From Cryptomeria japonica (taxonomy: Eukaryota; Streptophyta; Pinopsida; Cupressales; Cupressaceae), in assembly GCF_030272615.1 (NCBI RefSeq), contig NC_081411.1, positions 838,602,136-838,666,135 on the forward strand: a stretch of DNA of 64,000 nucleotides, in the 5' to 3' direction. The first letter of the stretch is position 1. Each line of letters opens with the position of its first letter. Below are positions 55,697 through 64,000 of this stretch, piece by piece. The notes below the pieces were generated by a model. The model saw nothing but the letters and a program-made list of their open reading frames with translations, did not search any database and was not told the DNA's origin. The position numbers were made by a program, and so were the translations under genes.

Positions 55697-56850
55697 TATA
55701 CTTTATCGGCACCCTTCGGGTCCTAGTAGGTTGAGTAGTTTCTAGTTGGTTTAGATCTGGCATGATCTGGTATGCTCCGATATGGTTTGGTTATGGAATT
55801 GTCTTATTTGTGATACTCATGTTCTTATTTAGAAAGTTGGTTTTGTTCTTGTGATTGGATGCTATCCTACTTGCTTGGAAGCTTGGCTTGTGGTACCGAC
55901 GAGGGTTTCATCGGTAAGTCTTTTGATGGAGATCTTTGATGATATGCATAAGTGGTGTTGGTGCAGCTTCAAGTGGAGTTTTAGGATGTTGATGATGCTC
56001 ATGTTCGAGACTTGGCGGATTGGGATCCATGCTTTAGCATGTGGACCTATATTGGGTCCCGATGTTATCTACATTATGGATCGGCTTAATGTAACATGTG
56101 GATTGGACTTCTCGATATGTTTTTGGGATGTCTTATGTGTTAGATATTATTTGTTTGGTCTAAGGCATACATGTTTTGTAATTATGTAATTGGTTTATTG
56201 TCTGGTAGCCAACCTGATTGTTTATCATTGAGGGTTTATATACATTATGTAAGATCTCATTGTACATCATGATGGTTATGGTCAAGGGATGTAATGTGCA
56301 AATAATATAATATCATTCAGGAAGAGGATTTGGTCGATCATTTGAGATCAAATTGGATTTATGTAAGAGGATTTAGTCCTTCAGTATTGAGCTTAACCAG
56401 AATTGTACGCAGGCATAGGAGATGCTATCTTTGTCATTCAATCACTTCTCTAGATTGTAGTCTACGTTTCTATGTAGTCAGTGAGACTCCTTTTATGATG
56501 AGCAGTATGCTCTAGGATGTTGGCCTTCCTGCAAGTGTAGACCCTTGAATTGTAATTCACATACTTGCTGCAGAAGTATTATCCGACTATGGGTAGGCTT
56601 CCTACCATGGTTTTTCCCTTTACCAGGTTTTCCATGTATAAATCTTGGTGTCATGTGGATGGCATTTATTCTTTGATTATTTCTTATGCTTAATTGGTTT
56701 AACTGCTATTCTGGTATTTGGTTTAAGAATTTTGGTATTAATGTTTTGGGTTCCGGTATTAAATTTTTAATTGCTAAAGATTCTGGTAATCTATGACAAT
56801 TTATTCCCCCCCACTCTCAGTTGTCCTCCAGTTATTTGAACTATCTAACA
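55697..56850 (+). repeat. LTR of copia A, remaining 1154 bp
   Basis: Continues the LTR begun at 38424. It ends TTATTCCCCCCCACTCTCAG and TATCTAACA, closely matching the ends of the copia C LTR (C-rich stretch, then CTCTCAGTAGTTG). ORFs at 55851-56189 and 56330-56515 are chance frames. No 5' partner exists in the window. Confidence 0.75.
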
Positions 56851-56908
56851 ATTGGTTTCAGAGCTTGGTCATAGGTTCAAACCCCTTGCTTGCACTTGGG
56901 GGGGGGAT
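56851..56908 (+). promoter_or_regulatory. TRIM interior: primer site and purine tract
   Basis: 58 bp: ATTGGTTTCAGAGCTTGGTC (primer site TGGTTTCAGAGC at 56853-56864, one mismatch), CATAGGTTCAAACCCC, then a purine tract with nine consecutive G ending GGGGGGAT just before the 3' LTR. Everything a TRIM needs between LTRs is present. GGTTCAAACCC resembles a polymerase III B box, but its significance is doubtful. Confidence 0.75.
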
Positions 56909-57067
56909 TGTTGCAAGGTGTGTGCCCTTGGTGTCCTTGTTTTGTGCAGCGCAACACTCAGGTTTGTGACATGGCTTAACCACCTCCTATGGATTCTATA
57001 AGTCTAGTGGTTGTATCAAGCATTAACAGGTCAATCTTTTGGTGCAAATCCAACCACACTTGTAACA
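56909..57067 (+). repeat. 3' LTR of TRIM-like element T
   Basis: 159 bp, TGTTGCAAGGTGTGTGCCC to CACACTTGTAACA, with proper TG...CA ends. Followed by the CAACC duplication. Confidence 0.88.
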
Positions 57068-57072
57068 CAACC

Positions 57073-57770
57073 TACCTCAAAAAGGAAGGACACCAAAAAA
57101 CATGCACCATGGGAAGCGAGATCAATGAAGGAGAGCAAAGAAATTTGAAATAACTGAGTGCACAAATGAGCTAAAATGACCCATTTAACACTATCTATAC
57201 TCCCTCCTCAGGTGACCAAACAACCTCTTTAATGCAAATGACCTCAATGTTTTAGGATTTTAAAACTCTAAAGTTTGACAAACAAAATGCAGAGAAGCTT
57301 AGGATTCTAGTGTTCAGGGATTTTCAGGCTTTTGAAAACAAGCGAAACACCACCTTGGTACTTTAGGGACCCCGCAAGGTTCTGAGGTAAGGCACAAAAC
57401 AAAGAGAACCCAAGATTTCGGGGTTCTAAAATCTCGAAGCTCAAAACTAAAAATAAATGAATAGACTTTGAAATTCAAGTTTGACAAACAACAAAACATG
57501 AAGAACCTAAGAACTCGAACACCCGAGATCCTGGGTTTTTAGAATAAGGAAGAAAGCAAACCCAACAACACTTTGGGATTCTGGAATTTTGAGGTCTTGA
57601 GAAACAAAAACAAAACAAAATGAAGCTTCCCGAAATCCCGAAGTAGGACAAAGAAAAGAAGGAAACAAAGAGGCATCCTGAGGTTTTGGAAACCTAAAAT
57701 CCCAAAGGAATAGAACCAACAAAAAAGTAAAAGGAAAGACAGAAAAAAAGGGGAACCCACATTTTCAAAA
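57073..57770. repeat. Degenerate GGGATTCTGGGACC-type repeat tract, right half
   Basis: Continues the tract at 10060-10837: TTTCGGGGTTCTAAAATCTCGAAG, GGGATTCTGGAATTTTGAGG and CCCGAAATCCCGAAGT recur every 60-100 bases. Minus-strand frames of 60-70 codons here merely translate the repeat and share words such as LGFQNLRMP and KFQNPK. Confidence 0.6.
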
Positions 57771-58749
57771 CAAATAAAATGATGGGGCTAGATATGGAGG
57801 GCATAACAAATGATGTCTTTCTAGGAAAAATGATTCGAGGCATTCTAGAACTTCAAAATCTTTGGTTTGCTTGACCTCCAAGGCTACTATCATTCAAGGT
57901 AGTCCATAAAAGTGAACATATGAAAACAAACAATCAAATAATAGATTTAGGGACTAGACATGATCAACTCATAAGTGTGTGCTTTGACTAATTACCCCAT
58001 TTGTTTTATCGTGAATATAGACAAAGGAACTTGGGCCAAAGCTACATGAGTGAAACCAATCCTATGTTTCGTGCAATATCATCCTGGGAATAGCTTTGTT
58101 GCTAGATAGATGTTCATAGTCCCTATAGAGTTACCTCTACTCCCCATCAAGCAGTGTTCCATTGCTAGCCAGGCATCCATAGCCCCAGTGGAGATTACTT
58201 GAAACACCCAATTAAGTTATAGCAAGTAATTGATTCTCTTTTTTTTCCAGTGTATTGGATATAGAGCCTTTTCCATTTTGTACTTAAAGAAAATTTTAAA
58301 ACAATGGAGTTTTGAAGTTGGGTTGGGAACCACAGTGGACAATGAGAACAACCTAATTTCTATTTTTTCACTTGGATATAAGTTGTTCTGACCTCTTTCA
58401 AGATTTCATGATGTATTTTAATGTGTGGATGGTACTAAGTAGTCAGGTTAGCCTTCACCTATTGAATGTCAAGAACTCAAATCATCATTCAACTATTATA
58501 TACCACCTTGGATGAATATAGGCAAGGATTGTTGAAATTAGCCAAAAGATAATGAAGTTATAAAGAGCTAGGAGAAAAAAATATCCATCATTATGCAAAG
58601 AATATCTACCATATCAAAAAATTTGAAAAGAAAAATATTTTTTCCAAACAAAACAAAAACAAAGAACAAAAACAAAAAAAACAAAAACAAAGCAAAACAA
58701 TGAAGAACAACTAAACTACTATAATATAGTGGATCAAGATCAACTTGGA
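57771..58749. other. Old repeat debris, no gene seen
   Basis: No coding motif. A duplicated phrase of about 50 bases (TTGCTAG...CATAGTCCC...GAGTTACCT) occurs near 58097 and 58151. 58648-58705 is a simple AAAACAAAAAC-type stretch. It lies downstream of the integrase remnant on the minus strand and may be its 3' region. Confidence 0.45.
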
Positions 58750-59214
58750 TTAATCAAAGAAATGCTTGAGAAACCAACCATTGATGGGGAATAGTATAGG
58801 TTCTCCAGTTAATAAGCACAATCGGAATATGTTCTCCCCTAAAATTTCAGCAATTTGGTAAGGATCTAACCACACTCTTTCAAATTTGTGGTGATCACCC
58901 TTCTTTTCCTTATCTTTTTCCCATAAAAGAACTAGGTCAAAGATTTGAAAGGCTTTCACCTTGGCTCTTTTATCAAACCATCACTTAAAAACAACTTGAT
59001 GTTTAGTGAAATGTTGTAAGGTATTCATCCTTTTTTCATCAAGTTTCAACAAGTTTAGGAGATGAATTTCAACCTGGTCCTCAATCTCTAGATATTTCAT
59101 CAGTTGGAGGACATGGATTCGTAGGTTGACTAGGAAATGAGATTTTGGCCGTACACAAGATAATACATCTTGTTGTTTACACAAGATAATACGTATTGGT
59201 GTTTGTTCTTCCAA
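58750..59214 (-). pseudogene. Gypsy integrase C-terminal remnant
   Basis: Two minus-strand frames, 59214-58981 and 58959-58750, separated by a stop and a one-base shift. The first has EDQVEIHLLNLLKLDEKRMNTLQHF, the helical segment before the C-terminal domain of gypsy integrase. The second has FDLVLLWEKDKEKKGDHHKFERVWLDPYQIAEIL and FPINGWFLKHFF, the GPY/F-type chromatin-facing domain (typical GDLVLxW ... KFxxxWxGPFxI ... VNGxxLK). The rest of pol is not recognisable. It is a fossil older than its neighbours. Confidence 0.75.
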
Positions 59215-61375
59215 CCCCCAACCCTAAGGATTTTTTCATATCTCAAGTCAGGGAAAGAACCTTTAATGTGGTTTCAAAACTATCAACAAATTTATGATGG
59301 AAAATTCCAACATTGACAAGGCTTTACTATGCCTTCTTCACTTCGAGCTCTACCTAACTCGGGATAGTAATCCTAGTTAAGATCAAGACATCTAATATAT
59401 ACAATACCTTTTAGCTTCACAGTTTAGCAATGTGGTAGATATTTCTCAGTTTTGTAAGGGATTCCTTATGTGCATAATCAACATATATCCCTAATCCTGT
59501 TGCCATCTAACTTGACTAAGAAATAAATCATGCAGTGCTCAAAGATATAGGGGAATATCAAGCATGCACCAAAGACACCACCCCCTGATTATTTAGAGAA
59601 AAAGGAGGAAAAGAATTTTAATCAATTGAATAGCTCTGAGATATCTCTAGGATAAATTACAATCCAGTGCCTACCTTTGGCAACAAAGATACCCACAAAA
59701 ATAAAACAAACCCACATCTGTAGAGTAAATTTGAATTAGGGAACCTATATTATGCTAATGCCTGACATTAACATGATTCCATTAATTTTTCACAATCCCA
59801 TTCTAGATAATCTTGTAAATATGTTATACATTCATTGCAACTTACACATAGAATTTAATTCCTTCCTTAAAGGACACCCATAAGAAAATTTACATGATAA
59901 TGGAAAATATTATGGTAAACCAACATATCCTTAATACGTCAACCTACATGGATTTATAAAAATGTATAGGAGACAGAAAAATGCAACAACTAGAAATATT
60001 ATTTCATTCCTAATTGAAGCTTATAGCACATGAATTGTATCTCTTTTTCTGCAGTGATACTCTAAGAACCCTAAATTAACATTGGGTTACAACTACCCCT
60101 TTTTTATATGTGAAAATATCAGCAACTCTTACAACAGCCCTAGTATTTCTTTTATAATGGTAAGGAATGCAACAAGCCTTAGGCTATTTACATGTGTCCG
60201 TCTTATTCTTCTAATTATCCCTTTTCTTTCCAAAGTGACTGAATGGATCCGGTTGTCTCTATTTTGTCCTTTGGTGTAACCATCTAGATGGTCATGCATG
60301 GTAGCCATCATGCCCAAATCAAAGAGCATCAATAGGAACTAACCACCACACCAACCACATCACCACCGACCATGGGTGGCTATAGACATAGATGATACTA
60401 GCGCGGGTGGCTTCCACTACTCATCCTAGTAGGGGAGAACTTTGAGAGTTTGGGTTAATGGCACTACTAGCCCAATTCCTTAGTGTCTGCATCACTCATT
60501 GTCTCCCTACACTTCTGTATCCAAAGGGAAAATTTTATCGCTAAAGGATATCTAGTCAAATGCAAACTATAAAACAGTATTGCATATGCTCATTAATCAA
60601 CTTGTTCCTCTATAGCAGTCTGGTACATTTTTAAGCCCCCTTTGGTTATATGACAGATTTCTCATAGGTTTTCTTTCAGGAACTCAACACCTCTTCTGCA
60701 ACACGATCCATTTCTCACAAGGCTTTGGCATAGCTATAAACATTTCTAAAGTTTAATCTTCAGCTGAGTCAGTCATATAAATTAATGACTTATTCATCCT
60801 TACATTGATCTATATTTAAGAACATCCCTATCATCCCTACAAGATTTGTTGTATACCATTCATTTCAATTCAAGCTTAACACATACAACATGATAATGAA
60901 AAATCAGCTTTCTACAATTTTATTCTTTCAAACGCATGTGAAATATTCCAGATCCTTTCTTTTCTAACACCTGTTCAAATACAGACTTCAATTGCAGACA
61001 CTTTCTACATGTTTGTTGACTGGGAATCACTTTTCAACTTCCATAAACTCAGGCCTCACTGAAATTAGCTTAAGCATCTCATCAATTATTGAACTACCAA
61101 CTCAGTCTTCATTCAACACAGTGCATATTTGTCATCTACTTGAGATTCGCTAAAGTGGAAAAGACATTCCCACCAAGTCCTAAGTGGTCCAACACATCTT
61201 GCAACCACAAGACTCAAAAATAATCCAACTAGAAATGTGGGGCCTACTAAGGGCTGAATATTCATTTCCTTGTAACATGACTCGGGACTCGGCCAAACTA
61301 AAGAACATATTCTATCAAGTGTCGAGTTCCTTCCTGATGGACCAAGTAAGATAAGTTGTCCCATAAGATTCGTGA
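59215..61375. other. No gene seen
   Basis: 2.2 kb of AT-rich unique-looking DNA. Frames of 60-83 codons (60082, 60332 minus, 61364 minus) have no motif. A CCACCAC-rich stretch lies near 60345-60370. Confidence 0.45.
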
Positions 61376-62204
61376 TGCAGAGGGATCCCCTACTCTAGAC
61401 CTCTCAAGGGTTAAATCACTCAAGGTGACACTCAAGAGGATCCTTCTACATGATAGGTGAAACCAACTCCCCATTCCAACTTCTATTGATCATGATTGAT
61501 CATCTCATCAATTGTCTAAGACTGCCCTCTCAAGGTTTGATAACCTACTCACTCCTTTGGACCCTAATCAAGAATCAACACTTGACTCTTAAGCCTCCTC
61601 CATACCCTAGCACCAAGTTAGACTCTTCCCACATTTAATTTTAAAGCCCTACAATCCACTAGACTCCAAACTAGGTTCTCAAGACAAAAATGCTTAACAC
61701 TTTGATTAAATAAACCAAAGCTACCTTCTTGCTGTCCTCTTAGATATACCTATACACAGAGCTATGCAACTTTTGAATCAGTTCATGACTCCTCAATATA
61801 TCTAGTTCAATTATGAAGAGCTTGATTTAGAACAACATATCCAAAATTTAGACAAATCCAACAATTCAACTCCGAGATATGGCCCCCGCATTAGGCTACA
61901 TTTTTTGCGACTCTCATTTTGTCACACTATGACAGTCTGTTGCTATCTTTTGAAACCCACTATTTTATGCCCTTCCTTGGGAACTCCACTTGGTCCAACA
62001 CCTTAGGAAGGTTTTCAACACACCAACCAACACTCCCCTAAGCCCTTCTAGCCTCAACATGCTCTTCCATAACAAACAAAGCCTCCACCATTTGACTGTA
62101 ATAGTCAATCTGCCCCTGTGACAACAACAATCATAAAAAACTCTTGCACGCATATGCCAACTCCTTCATGGAACCTTTAAAACACCTTGTACAAGTAGAG
62201 TACA
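61376..62204 (-). repeat. 3' LTR of F
   Basis: About 829 bp. On the minus strand it starts TGTACTCTACTTGTACAAGG and ends CTCTAGAGTAGGGGATCCCT then CTGCA. The inner edge is inferred from the purine tract. Short frames are not genes. Confidence 0.65.
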
Positions 62205-62998
62205 TCCTTTCCCTCATCCCTGCCCCAAAATTAGGTTTGGATAATCATTAAAATAAAAGATATCACATTTATAAGGTCATAGGTTACCCTAGTTCAAGGT
62301 TTTGGCAGATTTTAGTAAAACTTTGATATCTTTATCAAATGAACACCAAATAAAATGCCACTACCTCCAAAATAGATTTATATCATTCCTTTATCATCCC
62401 CAAGAAAGAATATTTCAAAATACAAAAATCAAATGCATCAAAATTAACAAAAGATCTGATTGTCCACGTTGAAAACTCAGAAAATGCACATAAAAATATG
62501 GTTTTTATTGCTCCAAATGATTGTTTTTGACCATACACTCACCATATCCCCTGATTTCATTGTTTTAAAACCTTTTATATCATTTTTGGCCTACAAGACC
62601 TAACCATAACCATCCAACTACCTCTAACCACCTATTTTTGTCATTTTTACATTTTTGACAATAAAAGTTGCTCAAAAATTGTCAAGATTGACAATTTCAT
62701 TTATCAACTTGATACTTTGGAAACTAATAATCCTATCCAACCCAAATGATCATAAAATTACCTTTTAAACATTATTATATTCTTTTATTCATCATATTAC
62801 CTATTCTACCCTTCAAAACCCAATTTTAGCCTTTTCTAGGCCTAATTGCCAATTTTGACAATTTTACACTTTTTGATCTTTCTATTACATTTCATTGCAT
62901 ATTTAGGCTCTATTGGCCATGATTACATTGTTTTAAGACCTTAAAGGCCTTTTATAATTCATTTCTCATTGATTCTCTATTTTTCCCTATCAGTGACC
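62205..62998 (-). other. Interior of F, no gene seen
   Basis: AT-rich, many words such as TTTTGACAATTTT. It contains the purine tract at 62205-62230 (minus). Confidence 0.5.
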
Positions 62999-63845
62999 CT
63001 AGTATACCTTGCCTCCATAGGTGCTCCTGCACCATACTCCTGGGGACAAAAGATTCAAGGTCCCCTTGAATGGTTTCCTCCTCTTTCTGGTCTTCCAATT
63101 CATAAGTACTTGTTGTTTGTACCCTACAAGAAAATTTCCATGCTTTGGTGGCTCATTGCAACTCCTCCCAAGAAAATGGTACTCAATATAAGCACCTCCA
63201 ACATTTGCATCCATGTAAACACTCAACAAACCTGCATACAAATGATTAGAAAAAACAAATATAGTGTCATCATTGATTTTATTATCAGCTTGTTCCATCA
63301 TAGGAATCTTTTGTGCCAATATCTCAAGTGAGTCAACTCCACCATGGCTTCTCCATTCTTCCTCTATGGCTGCATACAATGCCCATAGATTAGGTTCTTC
63401 TCCTTCACCAAATTCATTCGCATTCTCCCACCATTCACCTTGGCATCTCAAATCATTATTCACCTTCAAGGCTTACTCATTAGCCCTCTTCTTTGCTGCT
63501 ATTAGCCTCTTCACATGCCAAACTATCCTCTTTTGCACCCTCAAGTGCCAACTCTTCACTTTCATTTCTAGGTTTTCCAACCTCAACTTCATTTGTGCTT
63601 CCCAATGTTCATTTTCCCTTCTCAATTGCTCCCTCTCTTTTGCAAGTCTTCTTAACTTGTCATCAATCTCACCAAGTTCTTTCTTCAGTCTACTCAACTC
63701 TTCTTCATCTATCCTCTTATTCCTTTCTTCTTATTTCTTCTTTATCTCATATTCCTTTCCTTTTTCCTTCCTTCCATCATCCAAGTATTCTGTGAAAGAA
63801 TTACACAACTCTCTTTCTGACCTTGTCAGATACATCTTCTCACTT
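62999..63845 (-). pseudogene. Decayed ORF of F with coiled coil
   Basis: A minus-strand frame from about 63832 (MYLTRSERELCNSF) to the stop near 62999, broken by stops near 63735 and 63473. Order: a short N-terminal segment; a charged coiled coil (63720-63480: LKKELGEIDDKLRRLAKEREQL); then about 155 residues with WALYAAIEEEWRSHGGVD and HLYAGLLSVYMDANVGGAY. I do not recognise a family. Its place directly after the primer site suggests a gag-like role, but no zinc knuckle is visible. Confidence 0.45.
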
Positions 63846-63884
63846 ATCTAGGATTCCTACACACATATCCCAAATGTTTTGCTT

Positions 63885-63896
63885 TCTCTGATACCA
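63885..63896 (-). promoter_or_regulatory. Primer-binding site of F
   Basis: TGGTATCAGAGA on the minus strand, one mismatch from the initiator tRNA-Met site, five bases from the presumed LTR end. Confidence 0.8.
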
Positions 63897-63901
63897 TCTA
63901 A

Positions 63902-64000
63902 TATAGAGGGATCCCCTAGTCTAGACCTCTCAAGGGTTAAATAATTCAAGGTGACACTCAAGAGGATCCTTCTACATGTTAGATGAAATCAAATCCCCAT
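63902..64000 (-). repeat. 5' LTR of F, partial
   Basis: The first 99 bases (plus-strand order) of the copy whose partner begins at 61376. The remainder is outside the window. Confidence 0.7.

Larger units (their letters stand above)
10843..57067 (+). mobile_element. T/A composite: TRIM-like LTRs enclosing a copia body
   Basis: Outer boundary of the nest. The ends are 159-bp LTRs (10843-11001 and 56909-57067) about 84% identical by eye, flanked by a perfect 5-bp duplication CAACC (10838-10842 and 57068-57072). The 5' LTR is followed by a primer site and copia A gag. The 3' LTR is preceded by a G-rich purine tract and, 58 bp further back, by the end of a separate 1.2-kb copia LTR and a second primer site. 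Removing insertions B, L, C and D/E leaves roughly 6.2 kb. Short LTRs with little between primer site and purine tract define TRIM elements. Copia A appears to have been joined to a TRIM. Confidence 0.8.
61376..64000 (-). mobile_element. F: non-autonomous LTR element, minus strand, cut by window end
   Basis: The sequence at 61379-61475 recurs at 63905-64000 with about eight changes in 97 bases. A primer site (TCTCTGATACCA, minus TGGTATCAGAGA) lies just left of the second copy, and a pyrimidine stretch just right of 62204 is a minus-strand purine tract. So this is an LTR element in reverse with its 3' LTR at 61376-62204 and its 5' LTR mostly beyond 64000. Only about 1.7 kb lies between, with one decayed ORF. 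The right flank duplication is outside the window; the left flank is CGTGA. Confidence 0.75.

Noticed and set aside
55851-56189. 112-codon ORF rich in Trp and Met
   Set aside because: Lies inside the single LTR of copia A; no homologous motif and no conservation evidence.
56868-56885. tRNA-like GGTTCAAACCCC and an A-box-like GTCTAGTGGTTGTATCA in the TRIM LTR
   Set aside because: Order and spacing do not form a tRNA or a polymerase III promoter: the B-box-like word lies before the A-box-like one, and no cloverleaf can be drawn.
57314-57760. Minus-strand frames with recurring LGFQNL and KFQNPK words
   Set aside because: They translate the degenerate repeat tract; recurrence comes from DNA repetition.
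60082-60332. Overlapping 65- and 67-codon frames on opposite strands
   Set aside because: No motif, no coding bias, and mutual shadowing; expected by chance in 2 kb of AT-rich DNA.

Overview
The window looks like non-genic nuclear DNA of a seed plant with a very large, repeat-packed genome. A conifer is plausible but cannot be proved from this sequence. I see no intact host gene, rRNA, tRNA or CRISPR array. Almost all of the 64 kb is retrotransposon: Ty1/copia and Ty3/gypsy-type LTR elements, one L1-type LINE and a short-LTR (TRIM-like) element, stacked inside one another. Most coding sequence is broken by stops and frameshifts. The one long clean reading frame (48759-51710, 983 codons) belongs to the youngest element.

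Layout. 1-598 and 8371-8940 are one tract of degenerate GGGATAAG/CTTATCCC motifs, split by element E1 (604-8365, target-site duplication TACTT). E1 is a pol-less copia derivative with 1.2-kb LTRs, a zinc-knuckle gag remnant and a long extra ORF carrying a Glu/Lys-rich repeat. 9239-10059 (minus) is a decayed unknown ORF. 10060-10842 and 57073-57770 are the two halves of another degenerate repeat, split by a 46-kb composite (10843-57067, duplication CAACC).

The composite begins and ends with 159-bp LTRs of a TRIM-like element (T). Inside is copia element A, which has no 5' LTR of its own: its gag follows a primer-binding site directly after the TRIM LTR, while its single 1.2-kb LTR lies at the 3' side, followed by a second primer-binding site and the TRIM polypurine tract. 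Element A was then hit four times, and its coding sequence resumes after each of the first three insertions: by copia B (minus, 12680-21088), LINE L (21463-29419), copia C (30778-37141) and, inside A's LTR, gypsy-type D (38496-55691). D is itself interrupted by gypsy-type E (46369-54130). D and E carry only gag/gag-pro-like or unrelated ORFs and share a primer site matching plant tRNA-Trp.

57771-61375 is old repeat debris with a gypsy integrase C-terminal remnant (58750-59214, minus). 61376-64000 is most of a minus-strand non-autonomous LTR element (F) whose 5' LTR runs off the window.

How the parts relate. The copia elements use the initiator-Met-type primer site (TGGTATCAGAGC) and several copies of a purine tract with core AAAGGGGGA, a hallmark described for Sirevirus-like copia elements. 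The most unusual features are the TRIM/copia junction, best explained by recombination or template switching at the primer-binding site, and a similar extra-ORF architecture (putative helical domain, then a Lys-rich linker and coiled coil) in a copia derivative and at the 3' end of a LINE. By eye, the LTR pairs run from about 16% divergent (T) to about 1-2% (D, E), matching the nesting order.
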